Positions 1 through 8,415 of a stretch of 41,355 bases of DNA are shown here, one piece after another (the first letter of the stretch is position 1; the number at the start of each line of letters is the position of its first letter). Under the pieces are notes generated by a model, which ran no database searches, was not told the origin of the DNA, and worked only from the letters and a program-made list of their open reading frames with translations. This DNA is from UBA10161 sp038891035 (GTDB lineage Archaea; Micrarchaeota; Micrarchaeia; Anstonellales; Anstonellaceae), in contig JAWAEW010000010.1 in the NCBI GenBank assembly GCA_038891035.1, positions 1 to 41,355 of the forward strand. Direction: 5' to 3'. The translations under genes were made by a program, and so were the position numbers.

Positions 1-299
1 AGCATTTTTCTTGCAAATACAACGGCCCCTCCTGTCCCTAAAGAATAAGGTTCATGCGAATAACGAATCTGCAAGCCCCACCTTTTCCCATCCTTGCAGA
101 ATTTTTGTATCATTTCATGTTTGTAGCCAGTAAGAATGACGCACTCCCTTATTTTGTGCGATGCCAAATTTTCAAGAACAAAAGAAATGAACGGCTTGCG
201 GTTGACCGGCACAAGAGGCTTTGGGATTTTCAGCGTCAGTGGTCTCAGCCTTGTGCCCAGCCCCCCTGCAAGCACCGCAGCAATTACGCTTTTTTTCAT
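1..299 (-). CDS. Sugar-phosphate nucleotidyltransferase, partial (C-terminus off window)
   Basis: The minus strand from the ATG at 299 reads open to the window edge, about 99 codons, and begins MKKSVIAAVLAGGLGTRLRP. LAGGLGTRLRP (residues 10-20) is the nucleotide-binding signature of NDP-sugar pyrophosphorylases; IPKPLVPVNRKP follows as the conserved lysine-containing segment, and SLGTGGAV near the edge is the second conserved loop. The family makes NDP-sugars from a sugar 1-phosphate and an NTP in the cytoplasm. The exact sugar cannot be told from this part. It diverges from the flippase gene across one AT-rich box centred 26 nt from each start, so the mRNA is probably leaderless. A second enzyme of the same family lies at 4772-5476. 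Family assignment is firm, substrate unknown. Confidence 0.9.
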   Translation of the reverse strand, partial: MKKSVIAAVLAGGLGTRLRPLTLKIPKPLVPVNRKPFISFVLENLASHKIRECVILTGYKHEMIQKFCKDGKRWGLQIRYSHEPYSLGTGGAVVFARKM

Positions 300-321
300 C
301 AATTTTAAAAGCCCGTTTTGC

Positions 322-328
322 TTATTAA
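322..328. promoter_or_regulatory. Shared TATA box for divergent genes at 299(-) and 350(+)
   Basis: The near-palindromic TTATTAA is centred at 325. It is 26 nt from the minus-strand start at 299 and 25 nt from the plus-strand start at 350, the archaeal TATA-to-start distance on both sides. The spacer is 50 nt with no other good box at the right distance, so one box probably serves both genes and both mRNAs are leaderless. Confidence 0.55.
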
Positions 329-349
329 ACCTGCGCAAGAAATCAATCT

Positions 350-1969
350 ATGAACGAAGAAGATAGCCATTTTGCACAAGTTGCAAGTGGGGCCATATGG
401 AACATGCTTGGCTCATTCCTTGGAAGAATTATCTCATTTATCTACACAATCTATATTGCAAGAGTAATCGCACAGGATGATGTTGGGATTTTTTATCTTG
501 CTTTAAGTATAATCGGAATTTTGACCATATTCAAGGATTTCGGCCTCCCATATGCCCTTGCCAGATTTGTCCCATTTTATGAGGCCAAAAACGAGCATCA
601 AAAAGCAGCAGCTCTTTTTAAGGCAACCTTGGTTCTCACCTCACTTTTAGGTGCAATCTTAACTTTTGGAGTATGGCTGCTTTCAGGGCAAATAGCACAG
701 TTTTACCAAAATGAAAAACTTGCATTTGCCTTGCAAATCTTGTGCACATTTGTAATTATCGATAATATAGGAAGGACCTTTTCTTACTATGTGGTTGGAA
801 AAGCAAATATGAAGCTTACCCAGTTTGTTAGCAACTTTCAGCTTTTTGCAAAGCTTATCATAACTTTCTTGTTCGTTGAGCTTTTTGGGGCAGGATTATT
901 TGCAATAGGGGCAGGCTATGTGCTTTCTTATCTGATCTCATATCCTATATTTGCACCATTTGTATTTCAAGACACCCGCCTTTCTTCCAAAACAGCAAAA
1001 TTTAGCCTATCAAAAATAATACAAGAGGTTGCACCATTCGGCCTAGTAATCACCTTCATTAGCATTTTCAACATAATCATGGGGTTTGCTGATAGAATAT
1101 TGCTTGGATATCTGATTGAGCCTGAAAGCGCACCATTCTTGATAGCAACCTATTCTTTTGCTATTTCGCTTGCAAACAACCTCAATATACTTCCAGGCAC
1201 AATAAGCACTATTTTCTTTCCTGTAATTTCGAGGCTGGTTGGTGCAAACAAGTTTGATAAAGTAAGAAGCCAACTTAGGACTGCTCAAAGATGGGTTCTT
1301 TTTATCACCATGCCATTTGCAGCGGTTATGGTTGCACTTTCTTGGGATATGCTTGGTGCATTTTTTGGCCAAAAGTATGCTGAAGGCGGGCTGGCAATGT
1401 CTATCTTCGTTTTAGGCTTGGTTTTCTACATTTTTGCCTCAGTGATCAGCTTTGCCCTTGCTGGAATGCAACTTGTTGGAATTGAACTGAAAGTTGCAAT
1501 AATTGCAGCGGTGGTAAATGTTTTGCTTAATATTCTTCTTATTCCGCATTTTGGGATAGAGGGAGCTGCAGCGGCTACTGCAGCAGGCTTTGCAGTGTGG
1601 GGGGTATTAATGTTCAAATATGGAAAAGAAAGGATAGGATTTGAGCCTTCACCTGCTGCTTATAAGTTGCTTCTTTTGGGTTTTGCTCCCTTTGCGCTTG
1701 CATTTGCGCTTAAGCCTTTGCTAGGCCTTTCAAGTAGTTTTTCATTTTCAGGAGGGCTTGCACCATACCTATCAAAACTTCTTTTCTTTTTACTTCTTGG
1801 AATCATCAGCACAATATGTGCTGCTTTATTTGCTGTACTTTCAGTTGTATTCAAGTGTTTTGAAAGAGAGGATGCAGCAGTTTGGGTGGTGATTTCGCAA
1901 AAAGCCAGATTGCCCCATTCTTTTGCAAAATTTGTTGAAAAAATTATTCTGGTAGGTGTGCAAAAATGA
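350..1969 (+). CDS. Wzx/RfbX-like polysaccharide flippase (MATE/MOP superfamily)
   Basis: A 539-residue polytopic membrane protein with about 12-14 hydrophobic segments along its whole length. The opening VASGAIWNMLGSFLGRIISF and the early FKDFGLPYALARF motif are typical of the MOP-superfamily polysaccharide export proteins. The family flips lipid-linked oligosaccharides or repeat units across the membrane. A TATA-like box 25 nt upstream supports the ATG at 350 as a leaderless start. The stop overlaps the glmM start as ATGA at 1966-1969, so the two are translationally coupled. With the nucleotidyltransferases around it, it probably serves S-layer N-glycosylation or another surface glycan. The substrate is inferred only from context. 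Confidence 0.88.
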   Translation: MNEEDSHFAQVASGAIWNMLGSFLGRIISFIYTIYIARVIAQDDVGIFYLALSIIGILTIFKDFGLPYALARFVPFYEAKNEHQKAAALFKATLVLTSLLGAILTFGVWLLSGQIAQFYQNEKLAFALQILCTFVIIDNIGRTFSYYVVGKANMKLTQFVSNFQLFAKLIITFLFVELFGAGLFAIGAGYVLSYLISYPIFAPFVFQDTRLSSKTAKFSLSKIIQEVAPFGLVITFISIFNIIMGFADRILLGYLIEPESAPFLIATYSFAISLANNLNILPGTISTIFFPVISRLVGANKFDKVRSQLRTAQRWVLFITMPFAAVMVALSWDMLGAFFGQKYAEGGLAMSIFVLGLVFYIFASVISFALAGMQLVGIELKVAIIAAVVNVLLNILLIPHFGIEGAAAATAAGFAVWGVLMFKYGKERIGFEPSPAAYKLLLLGFAPFALAFALKPLLGLSSSFSFSGGLAPYLSKLLFFLLLGIISTICAALFAVLSVVFKCFEREDAAVWVVISQKARLPHSFAKFVEKIILVGVQK

Positions 1970-3315
1970 GTTTGTTTGGGACAAATGGTGTGAGAGGAAC
2001 AATAAATCAGCTTGGACCACAACTTGCATTTGAGCTTGCAGCAGCGTTTGCCTCCTGGTGCAAGAGAGGGCCAATCCTGCTTTCACGAGATATGCGCCTC
2101 ACCAGCCCCATGCTTCACTGTGCCGCTGCAGCAGGAATAATGGCAGCAGGAAAAGAAGCGCTGGATTTGGGGCTTTGTTCCTCGCCAGTCTCAGAATATG
2201 CACTCCATCATGAGAAAGCAGGAGGACTAATAATTGTAACCGCCTCGCACAACCCACCAGAATGGAACGCCCTCAAGTTCATAGACTCGAGAGGGGTTGC
2301 AGTATCAAAGGAAAGAGGACAGGAAATTGAAAATCTTTTGGGCAAAAATAAGCTTGCAGAATGGAATAAAGTTGGCAAAATAAAAGAATACCCTTTTGCT
2401 TTGCAGACCCACATTCAGCAAATCTTAAAGCAAGTGGATGTTGAAAAAATAAGAAAAAGGAAACTGCGCCTAGTTTTAGATTTTGGCAATGGAACAGCCG
2501 CTCTTTCCTCCAGGCTTTTTGAGCTTCTTGGATGCGAAATAATTACACTGAACGATAAGTTAGATGGTCATTTTCCAGGAAGGCCTTCAGAACCTTCCCA
2601 GCAAAATGTTTCCCAAATGCTCGCAGCAGTCAAAAAAGTCTCGGCAGATTTAGGAGTGGCTTGGGATGGGGATGCTGATAGAGTAATTTTTGCTGATGAG
2701 AAAGGAAATTGGATAGTTGGGGATAAAAGTTTTGCCTTGTGTGCAGCTTTTGCCTGCAGGAAGGCAAAAGAAAAAGAAAAGCTAGTTGTAACTACTGTGG
2801 CAACGAGCAAAGTAGTCGAAGAGGTTTGTGGCAACTTAGGAGCAAAAACAGTTTATACAAAAGTAGGTGCACCATACCTTTCTCAAAAAGTTCTTGAACT
2901 TGGAAGTGCAGCAGTCAGTGCTGGGGAAGAAGTTGGTGGAATAATCTGGCCTTCATTTTCGCTTGCAAAAGACGGAATTCTTTCTGCTGCAAAAATATGT
3001 GAGTTGATTTTGGAGCAACCTCTTTCACAGCATATAGCTCAGCTTCCTACATATTTCAATTCAAAATCAAAGATTGAGGTTGAGCCAGAAAAAAAGCAGC
3101 TGGCGCTTGATGCAGCAAAAGCACATGCACAAAAAAGCAAGGCAAAACTTGTTTTGGTAGATGGGGTTCGGGCAGATTTTGAGGATAGCTGGGTAATTGT
3201 TAGAGCAAGTGGGACTGAAAATGTAGTCCGTGTTTTTGCAGAATCGAAAACTCAAAAACATGCAGATGAATTAAACAAAGAATATTGTGAAGTTATCCAG
3301 CAAGCTCTAAACTAA
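1966..3315 (+). CDS. glmM: Phosphoglucosamine/phosphomannose mutase (alpha-D-phosphohexomutase family)
   Basis: A 449-residue phosphohexomutase, full length for the family. The start LFGTNGVRG is the usual opening. TASHNP (residues 92-97) holds the phosphoserine S94, DGDADR (234-239) is the metal-binding loop, and RASGTENVVRV near the C-terminus is the phosphate-binding motif of domain 4. It interconverts hexose or hexosamine 6- and 1-phosphates, feeding the NDP-sugar enzymes next to it. Glucosamine is the most likely substrate for an archaeal member of this size, but mannose or glucose cannot be excluded. The start overlaps the flippase stop, with a GGTG ribosome-binding site 7 nt upstream. 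Its 3' end overlaps the convergent transporter gene by 9 bp. Confidence 0.9.
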   Translation: MSLFGTNGVRGTINQLGPQLAFELAAAFASWCKRGPILLSRDMRLTSPMLHCAAAAGIMAAGKEALDLGLCSSPVSEYALHHEKAGGLIIVTASHNPPEWNALKFIDSRGVAVSKERGQEIENLLGKNKLAEWNKVGKIKEYPFALQTHIQQILKQVDVEKIRKRKLRLVLDFGNGTAALSSRLFELLGCEIITLNDKLDGHFPGRPSEPSQQNVSQMLAAVKKVSADLGVAWDGDADRVIFADEKGNWIVGDKSFALCAAFACRKAKEKEKLVVTTVATSKVVEEVCGNLGAKTVYTKVGAPYLSQKVLELGSAAVSAGEEVGGIIWPSFSLAKDGILSAAKICELILEQPLSQHIAQLPTYFNSKSKIEVEPEKKQLALDAAKAHAQKSKAKLVLVDGVRADFEDSWVIVRASGTENVVRVFAESKTQKHADELNKEYCEVIQQALN

Positions 3316-4188
3316 TGATAATGTAAAAGCAGAAAACAAAGTGCTTACAAACACCGAGCTTGCAGCAAGGTTTTCATCCAGTCCAAGCTTTGAGGCTAAA
3401 ACAAAGTTTGTCACCGCAACTGGCATCATTGCTTCAAGAAGCGAGATATTGTACGGCTCTCCTTCAAACCCAATGAAAGAGGAAGTAGCCATAAACAATA
3501 AAGGAAAACCTATCAGCTTTATTGCACTTATCCCAAATGCAGCAGGAACAAATGCAATCTTGTTTGCTTTAAAAAACAGCCCTAAAGAAAATAGCGCAAC
3601 AGGCGCAGTAGTAGAGCCTGCTACCTCAATTACACTTAGCATAAGCGGCGGAAGATCTACATTTAAAATTGATGCGCCAGCCCCAAAAGCACAGCTTAAA
3701 ATCACGGTGTTTTTTAGAACCTTTTCTTCAAATAGGCCTTCTGAGCCTTTTTTAGTTATTACCAAAATCAAAACAAGCCCTGGGATAAACATCATCAAAT
3801 TGTATGCAAATGAGATAATTGCAGCAGTTTGAAGTGCATCTGAGCCAAACTTAATCTCAACTATAGGAAACCCCATATAGACTACATTCCCAAAAAATGA
3901 GGTTGCAACAAGCAGCGAAGCTTGCTTTGGGCCCAACAGTTTCAACTTCCAAGCAGTTGCTGCTGCAGCCAAGACAATCGCAATAGGAAGCGCATTTGCA
4001 ATCAAAATTTGAAGATGCTGGCTTCCAAGCTGAGCAGAAGCAAGCCTTGCAAAAATCAATGCAGGCATTGCAACAAAATAGACATAGTCATTTAGGGTTT
4101 GGTATGCTTTGGGTGAAACTAGTTTGAAGTAGCCTGCAGCATATCCTATAGCAATCAGTCCAAAAACAAATGCAACAGTTTGCAGCAT
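3307..4188 (-). CDS. AEC (auxin efflux carrier) family transporter
   Basis: A hydrophobic protein of about 293 residues with roughly 8-10 membrane segments. The opening TVAFVFGLIAIGYAAGYF and the following YVYFVAMPALIFARLA match the Mem_trans (PF03547) family, whose bacterial and archaeal members export organic acids or amino acids. Two starts are possible: a GTG at 4203 and the ATG at 4188. I prefer 4188 because an A/T-only run centred near 4211 lies about 23 nt upstream of it. The gene converges on glmM with a 9-bp overlap and diverges from the ACT-domain regulator, which could link it to amino-acid homeostasis. That link is inference only. Confidence 0.82.
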   Translation of the reverse strand: MLQTVAFVFGLIAIGYAAGYFKLVSPKAYQTLNDYVYFVAMPALIFARLASAQLGSQHLQILIANALPIAIVLAAAATAWKLKLLGPKQASLLVATSFFGNVVYMGFPIVEIKFGSDALQTAAIISFAYNLMMFIPGLVLILVITKKGSEGLFEEKVLKNTVILSCAFGAGASILNVDLPPLMLSVIEVAGSTTAPVALFSLGLFFKANKIAFVPAAFGISAIKLIGFPLLFMATSSFIGFEGEPYNISLLEAMMPVAVTNFVLASKLGLDENLAASSVFVSTLFSAFTLSLV

Positions 4189-4232
4189 ATCGGCTGGTTG
4201 CACTTTTATTTTTTTATTACTTCTTCTTGCCC

Positions 4233-4242
4233 TTTTTTAAAC
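4233..4242 (+). promoter_or_regulatory. TATA box for ACT-domain regulator gene
   Basis: TTTTTTAAAC, with TTTAAA centred at 4238.5, lies 27-28 nt before the ATG at 4266. That fits a leaderless transcript and argues against longer upstream starts in the same frame. The palindromic core could also drive the divergent transporter gene, giving a leader of about 8-23 nt. Confidence 0.6.
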
Positions 4243-4265
4243 ATTGGTGCCAAAAAGTATTCATT

Positions 4266-4763
4266 ATGTTGGGGGTAGTGGAGGAGAAATTTGCAGGTCA
4301 GCGCGCAAAGCTTAAGGTAGTAAATTGTCTGCTTAGGCTGGGTCTTTCTGTAAGCAAGCAAGGAAAAATATACTGCGAGAAAATAGAAATATCCCCTGCA
4401 AAGATGGCAAGGGCTTTAGGGGTTGACCGAAGAGTAATCATACAGACTGCTAAGGAAATAGTTGCAGACCCAACTCTCTTTTCAGTTTTTTCTCATATGC
4501 TGCCGATTGCAAATGTAGCATCAGCCGCAAAATTTCTGGGCCATGACTCTTTTGAGGTTGGCGCAGAGCCTCATGAGGTTGGAGTGGTTGCAAAGGTTTC
4601 CAAGGTGCTTGCAGACCACAAAATCAGCATCAGGCAAATAATAACTGACGATCCTGACTTGTATCCCGATCCAAAAATGATAGTGGTGGTGGAAGGCAAG
4701 CTTCCACAAAAAGCAGTAGAGCAGTTAAGGAAGCTTGGGCTAAATTCAATATTGCTTAGGTAG
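4266..4763 (+). CDS. ACT-domain regulator of amino-acid metabolism (predicted)
   Basis: A 165-residue protein. The N-terminal half has a helix-turn-helix-like stretch (ISPAKMARALGVDRRVIIQT, about residues 44-63). The C-terminal half is an ACT-like ligand-binding domain (VGVVAKVSKVLADHKISIRQ onward), ending in a short strand. The architecture matches the archaeal family annotated as regulator of amino-acid metabolism with an ACT domain. ACT domains bind amino acids and act as allosteric switches; the partner enzyme is unknown. The reading frame is open further upstream, but the TATA box at 4233-4242 makes the ATG at 4266 the sensible start. The nucleotidyltransferase follows after 8 nt, so the two are probably cotranscribed although no functional link is obvious. 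Confidence 0.75.
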   Translation: MLGVVEEKFAGQRAKLKVVNCLLRLGLSVSKQGKIYCEKIEISPAKMARALGVDRRVIIQTAKEIVADPTLFSVFSHMLPIANVASAAKFLGHDSFEVGAEPHEVGVVAKVSKVLADHKISIRQIITDDPDLYPDPKMIVVVEGKLPQKAVEQLRKLGLNSILLR

Positions 4764-4771
4764 GTGGTTTT

Positions 4772-5476
4772 GTGAAAGGCATTGTATTGTGCGGTGGAAA
4801 AGGCACCAGGCTCAGACCCTACACATATACTATCCCAAAGCCAATGCTTCCATTGGGCAAAAAGCCGATTTTAGAATATGTTCTCTGCTCACTGAAGGCT
4901 GCAGGAATCAGAGAGGTCTATTTGACAGTAGGCTATCTTCACGAACAAATACAAGATTACTTTGGAGATGGAAAAAGATTGGGGATGAAAATCTTATACT
5001 CCGTGGAAACGGAAGAGCTTGGGACAGCCGGCTCTATTTTGCCACTAAAAGACAAATTTAAAGAGACCTTTGTAGTGGTGATGGGGGATCACCTTTCAAA
5101 TTTGGACATTGCAAAAATGGCCAAATTCCATTTTGACAAAAAAGCCTTTGCTACGGTCGCACTCAACCGCAAAGGCATCCCACTTGAATACGGAATTGCA
5201 GAACTGGAAGGAGATCAAATAGTTAGGTTTCGTGAAAAGCCAATTGTCGAAAATCTGGTAAATGCAGGAGTTTATATTTTCGAGCCAGGAATTTTCCAGT
5301 ATATAAAAGAAAGAGAGGACTTTGCTGCCCATGTTTTTCCGCGCCTTCTTGAAAAAAAGCTTAAGGTTTGTGGGTTTGTTTTTTCAGACTATTGGCTAGA
5401 TATTGGAAGAACTACAGATTATGAACATATAAACCAGCTGATTTCAGTGATTGACCTAGTAAATTCTACCCGCTGA
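4772..5476 (+). CDS. NDP-sugar pyrophosphorylase (mannose-1-P guanylyltransferase-like)
   Basis: A 234-residue single-domain nucleotidyltransferase. CGGKGTRLRPYTYTIPKPM (residues 7-25) is the signature loop with the catalytic lysine region. ELGTAGSILPLKD and VVVMGDHLSNLD give the second loop and the metal-binding aspartate, and DYWLDIGRTTDY near the C-terminus is also typical. It makes an NDP-sugar from NTP and sugar 1-phosphate. The absence of a C-terminal left-handed beta-helix separates it from the longer archaeal acyl/nucleotidyl transferases. The start is GTG with a GGTG ribosome-binding site 5 nt upstream, a pattern repeated in other downstream genes here. It is close to the partial gene at 1-299 in type, so the locus makes or uses at least two NDP-sugars. 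Confidence 0.9.
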   Translation: MKGIVLCGGKGTRLRPYTYTIPKPMLPLGKKPILEYVLCSLKAAGIREVYLTVGYLHEQIQDYFGDGKRLGMKILYSVETEELGTAGSILPLKDKFKETFVVVMGDHLSNLDIAKMAKFHFDKKAFATVALNRKGIPLEYGIAELEGDQIVRFREKPIVENLVNAGVYIFEPGIFQYIKEREDFAAHVFPRLLEKKLKVCGFVFSDYWLDIGRTTDYEHINQLISVIDLVNSTR

Positions 5477-5490
5477 AAGTTAGAGAAAGA

Positions 5491-5500
5491 GTTTTAAAAT
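5491..5500 (+). promoter_or_regulatory. TATA box for HerA-like ATPase gene
   Basis: GTTTTAAAAT centred at 5495.5 would place the transcript start near 5522, leaving a leader of about 9 nt before the ATG at 5531. TGGTAAA just before the start is a weak ribosome-binding candidate. Confidence 0.45.
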
Positions 5501-5530
5501 GAATAAAGCAAAATTGGGTTTTGTGGTAAA

Positions 5531-7534
5531 ATGCTGGTGCGGGAGGTTCACCTTTACACTGAAAAGATAAGGGAAGATGACATTAAGAATCTGTTCAATC
5601 AAATTGTAAAATCCCGTCTGCCTCTTTTTGGGATTTTTGATTTTTCTGATATTTTTTCTCCATATTTTGCAAAATTGATAATCACGCGCCAAAACAACAC
5701 CATCCGCTTCTTTCTGAAAGAAAAAGCTTCACTGGCAAGTCTTTCTGCCCTCGTGTTTCCTTTTAGACTTTCTGAGCCAGTTGAATTCAATCAAGCAGAA
5801 GGATTTTTCACTCTACCGCCTCGCTTTTTTTTCATTACAAGCTCGCATGATTTTTTGGACTTTATGCTGAAAGAAAACGTGGTTGAGCTTCATCTTTATC
5901 TTTCGCGCATGTTGGGAAGCAACATAGGTCTTGGTTCGGCAATAGATGAGAAAGGCAAAAAAATGCTGATTTTTGTGTCAAACCCATCCAAATTTATGCT
6001 AATTGACCTTGAAAAGAATCCTTCAATTTACATCGAGCTTTTGGAGCCAATCCCAAAAAGAATGTCCACCACATCAAAATATCCGGTTTTTGAGGAAACC
6101 GGCATGACTCTCGGAACCGACAATTTTGACGTATTCCAGCACACAATAATTGTAGGGGCTTCAGGAACAGGAAAGACCAAGTGCTTTTACATTCTGCTTA
6201 AGGCAATTGAGGCTTTGCACAAGGACAATGTACGAATGCTAGTATTAGACCCGCATGGGGAATTTGTGCGAATGCTCCCTGATAAAAAAATAGTCAATTT
6301 TGTAGACAATTATGTGGAGCCACTTGAAATGGGCGGGCAAAAAACCCCGCTTTTAACTCAGCTGATTGCTCAGCTGATTTCATCTTCAATTGGTCAGGAA
6401 AACAAGTATTCTGAAAGGGTGCTTTTTTATGCTGTCCATCTATTAACTGAGCTGGACAAGCTCACCCTCACCAACATCAGCGCTCTTCTTACAGATTCTG
6501 CTGCAAGGGCAGAGTTTGTAAGTGCAAGCTCAAACGACGAAGTGAAAAGGTTTTTTGATGAGGAGTTCAATGACATCTACATACATCACTTCAACGACGC
6601 AGTCCTTCCAATCTTGAATTTTGTTGGCGAATATCAGCTTTACCTTGGAAAGGAAATGAAAAAAGAAAGCCTTCTTGATTTGTTGAAAAACAACAGAGTT
6701 ACTGTGGTTTCGTTTGATCCGCACTTTTTCGGGAAAAGGATGATTTCCTTCCTTGCCGGTGCAATTATCAACCAAATGTACATACTTGCAATCACAGGCA
6801 AGCTTCAGGAAAAGCCAACCATATTGGCAATCGATGAATTTCCGCGAGTAGAAAACAAGGTGGCAAAAGACATTCTAATTGAAACACGCAAATTCAACCT
6901 CTATCTTTACCTTTCAATGCAATATCTCAACCAGCTTTCAAAAGATGTCTATGATGCAATTATTGGTAACGTGCGAAACATAATTGCATTCAAGCTTTCA
7001 AGACAGGATGCATCTTCAATTTCATCCATCATGGAGATAAAAATAGAAGAGTTTTTCAAGAAAAACCGGACACAGACCGAGCTTGAAGAATCAAAAAAGG
7101 AAATGTTTGTGCGGCTGCACCAGCGAGAGTGCATTGTGCGCCTTTTTGACGGAAGAACTTACCTGATTCCAATGAAAGTAAAAGTAGTTGATATGTCGCG
7201 GTGGGGCTGGACAGATGAGATGGACAAAAAAAGCCTAATGCTTGCTGCTCAGATGGAAGAAAAAAGAAGGCAAGAAGAAGAGCGGCTACGGAGGTTGAAA
7301 GAAGAAGAAAAAGTAAAGCAAGCAGCACTCAGGCAGGAAAGCGAGCCACAGGTGCAGCATCAACCTGCTCTTTCAGAACTGATTCAAAAACCAGTCGCAG
7401 AAACTATGCTTTCCAACCAAGAAACCGATGAGGTGGCAGAGCAGGAGAAGCACAAAAAAGAGCACACCATTCTTCAAAAGCTCAAAAAACTAAAAGAATC
7501 CGCTAAAAAGAAAACAAAGAAAAAGAAAAGCTAA
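5531..7534 (+). CDS. HerA/FtsK-superfamily ATPase with charged coiled-coil tail
   Basis: A 667-residue DUF87/HerA-type P-loop ATPase. Residues 1-200 form an N-terminal domain without clear motifs. GASGTGKT (209-216) is Walker A, with VLDPHGEF just after it as in HerA proteins. LAIDEFPRV holds Walker B with D435 and E436. The last ~100 residues are a highly charged coiled coil rich in E, K and R, ending in a run of lysines. Such ATPases pump or thread DNA or protein as hexamers. No NurA nuclease or Mre11/Rad50 genes adjoin, so this is unlikely to be the repair HerA. It lies inside a surface-glycan region, and its stop overlaps the convergent epimerase stop as CTAA. Its function is open; a second, distinct HerA-like ATPase sits at 25796. 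Confidence 0.82.
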   Translation: MLVREVHLYTEKIREDDIKNLFNQIVKSRLPLFGIFDFSDIFSPYFAKLIITRQNNTIRFFLKEKASLASLSALVFPFRLSEPVEFNQAEGFFTLPPRFFFITSSHDFLDFMLKENVVELHLYLSRMLGSNIGLGSAIDEKGKKMLIFVSNPSKFMLIDLEKNPSIYIELLEPIPKRMSTTSKYPVFEETGMTLGTDNFDVFQHTIIVGASGTGKTKCFYILLKAIEALHKDNVRMLVLDPHGEFVRMLPDKKIVNFVDNYVEPLEMGGQKTPLLTQLIAQLISSSIGQENKYSERVLFYAVHLLTELDKLTLTNISALLTDSAARAEFVSASSNDEVKRFFDEEFNDIYIHHFNDAVLPILNFVGEYQLYLGKEMKKESLLDLLKNNRVTVVSFDPHFFGKRMISFLAGAIINQMYILAITGKLQEKPTILAIDEFPRVENKVAKDILIETRKFNLYLYLSMQYLNQLSKDVYDAIIGNVRNIIAFKLSRQDASSISSIMEIKIEEFFKKNRTQTELEESKKEMFVRLHQRECIVRLFDGRTYLIPMKVKVVDMSRWGWTDEMDKKSLMLAAQMEEKRRQEEERLRRLKEEEKVKQAALRQESEPQVQHQPALSELIQKPVAETMLSNQETDEVAEQEKHKKEHTILQKLKKLKESAKKKTKKKKS

Positions 7535-8409
7535 ACAAGCTGTTCAAGGCCGGACTTGAGGCTTATTTTTGGCTCAAAGCCAAGCTTCTGTTTTGCAAGG
7601 CTGCAGTCTGCAACGCTTCGCAAAATTTCACCTTGCCTTGCTGGGAGAAACCTGGGCTGGATTTTTTTTCCTGCTGCTTTGCTTAGAATTTCAAAAACTT
7701 CAAGTATGGATATTTCCTTTCCTGAGCCTATATTGAATGCACCAGTTGCATCTCTGCGCAACGCCAGCCAAAATGCCTCGCAAACGTCTTTGACATGCAC
7801 AAAGTCGCGAGTTTGCTTCCCATCCCCGTAAATTATTGGTTGTTTGCCTTCTTTTATTGCAGATGCAAATTTTGTTATCACCCCTGCATACTGGCTTGTG
7901 CTGGACTGCCCAGGGCCATAAACATTGAACAGGCGAAGGGAGAGGTTTTTCATCCCATAAAGCCGACCATAAAGAAGGACATAGGATTCTGCTGCAAGTT
8001 TAGAGGCCCCATAAGGAGAAATTGGGCACAGTGGATGGGCCTCTTTGATGGGCAAGCTTTGCGGCTCACCATAAATTGCAGCAGAGGATGCGAACACTAC
8101 CTTGCCCACATCCGCTTTCCTTGCAGCCTCTAACACTGAAAGGGTACCATATGCATTTGTCTGGAAATCTGCTTGCGGATTTTGGACAGAAAAACCAACA
8201 TCCACAGATGCTGCCAAGTGCACTATCGCTTCGCATTCTGCAAATATTTTTTGCAGCTTTTCTTGCTCCAAAATAGATGCTTGCACAAACCTTGCACTGC
8301 TTATTTTTGGCATTGCAATGTCAACTATCAGTGTGCTTTGGTGATTTTGCTTCAAATGCTGGATCAGATGCGAGCCGATAAAGCCGCTTCCGCCAGTGAT
8401 TGCAATCAT
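7531..8409 (-). CDS. NAD-dependent NDP-sugar epimerase/dehydratase (GalE-like SDR)
   Basis: A 292-residue extended short-chain dehydrogenase. TGGSGFIG (residues 5-12) is the NAD-binding glycine motif and YGASK (Y133, K137) the catalytic YxxxK. FNVYGPGQ and GDGKQTRDFVHVKDV are typical of UDP-glucose/GlcNAc 4-epimerases. It converts one NDP-sugar to another in the cytoplasm, for example UDP-GlcNAc to UDP-GalNAc or UDP-Glc to UDP-Gal; which one cannot be told. It is the last gene of the five-gene minus-strand operon, 6 nt after the phosphosugar transferase gene, with a GAGGTAG-type ribosome-binding site overlapping that gene's end. The members-in-order suggest supply of sugars to the lipid-linked glycan made by its neighbours. 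Confidence 0.9.
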   Translation of the reverse strand: MIAITGGSGFIGSHLIQHLKQNHQSTLIVDIAMPKISSARFVQASILEQEKLQKIFAECEAIVHLAASVDVGFSVQNPQADFQTNAYGTLSVLEAARKADVGKVVFASSAAIYGEPQSLPIKEAHPLCPISPYGASKLAAESYVLLYGRLYGMKNLSLRLFNVYGPGQSSTSQYAGVITKFASAIKEGKQPIIYGDGKQTRDFVHVKDVCEAFWLALRRDATGAFNIGSGKEISILEVFEILSKAAGKKIQPRFLPARQGEILRSVADCSLAKQKLGFEPKISLKSGLEQLV

Positions 8410-8415
8410 TCACAT

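Noticed and set aside
3341..3832. 163-codon plus-strand frame opposite the AEC transporter
   Set aside because: Antisense shadow of a well-supported transporter gene; composition mirrors it and no motif or promoter is seen.
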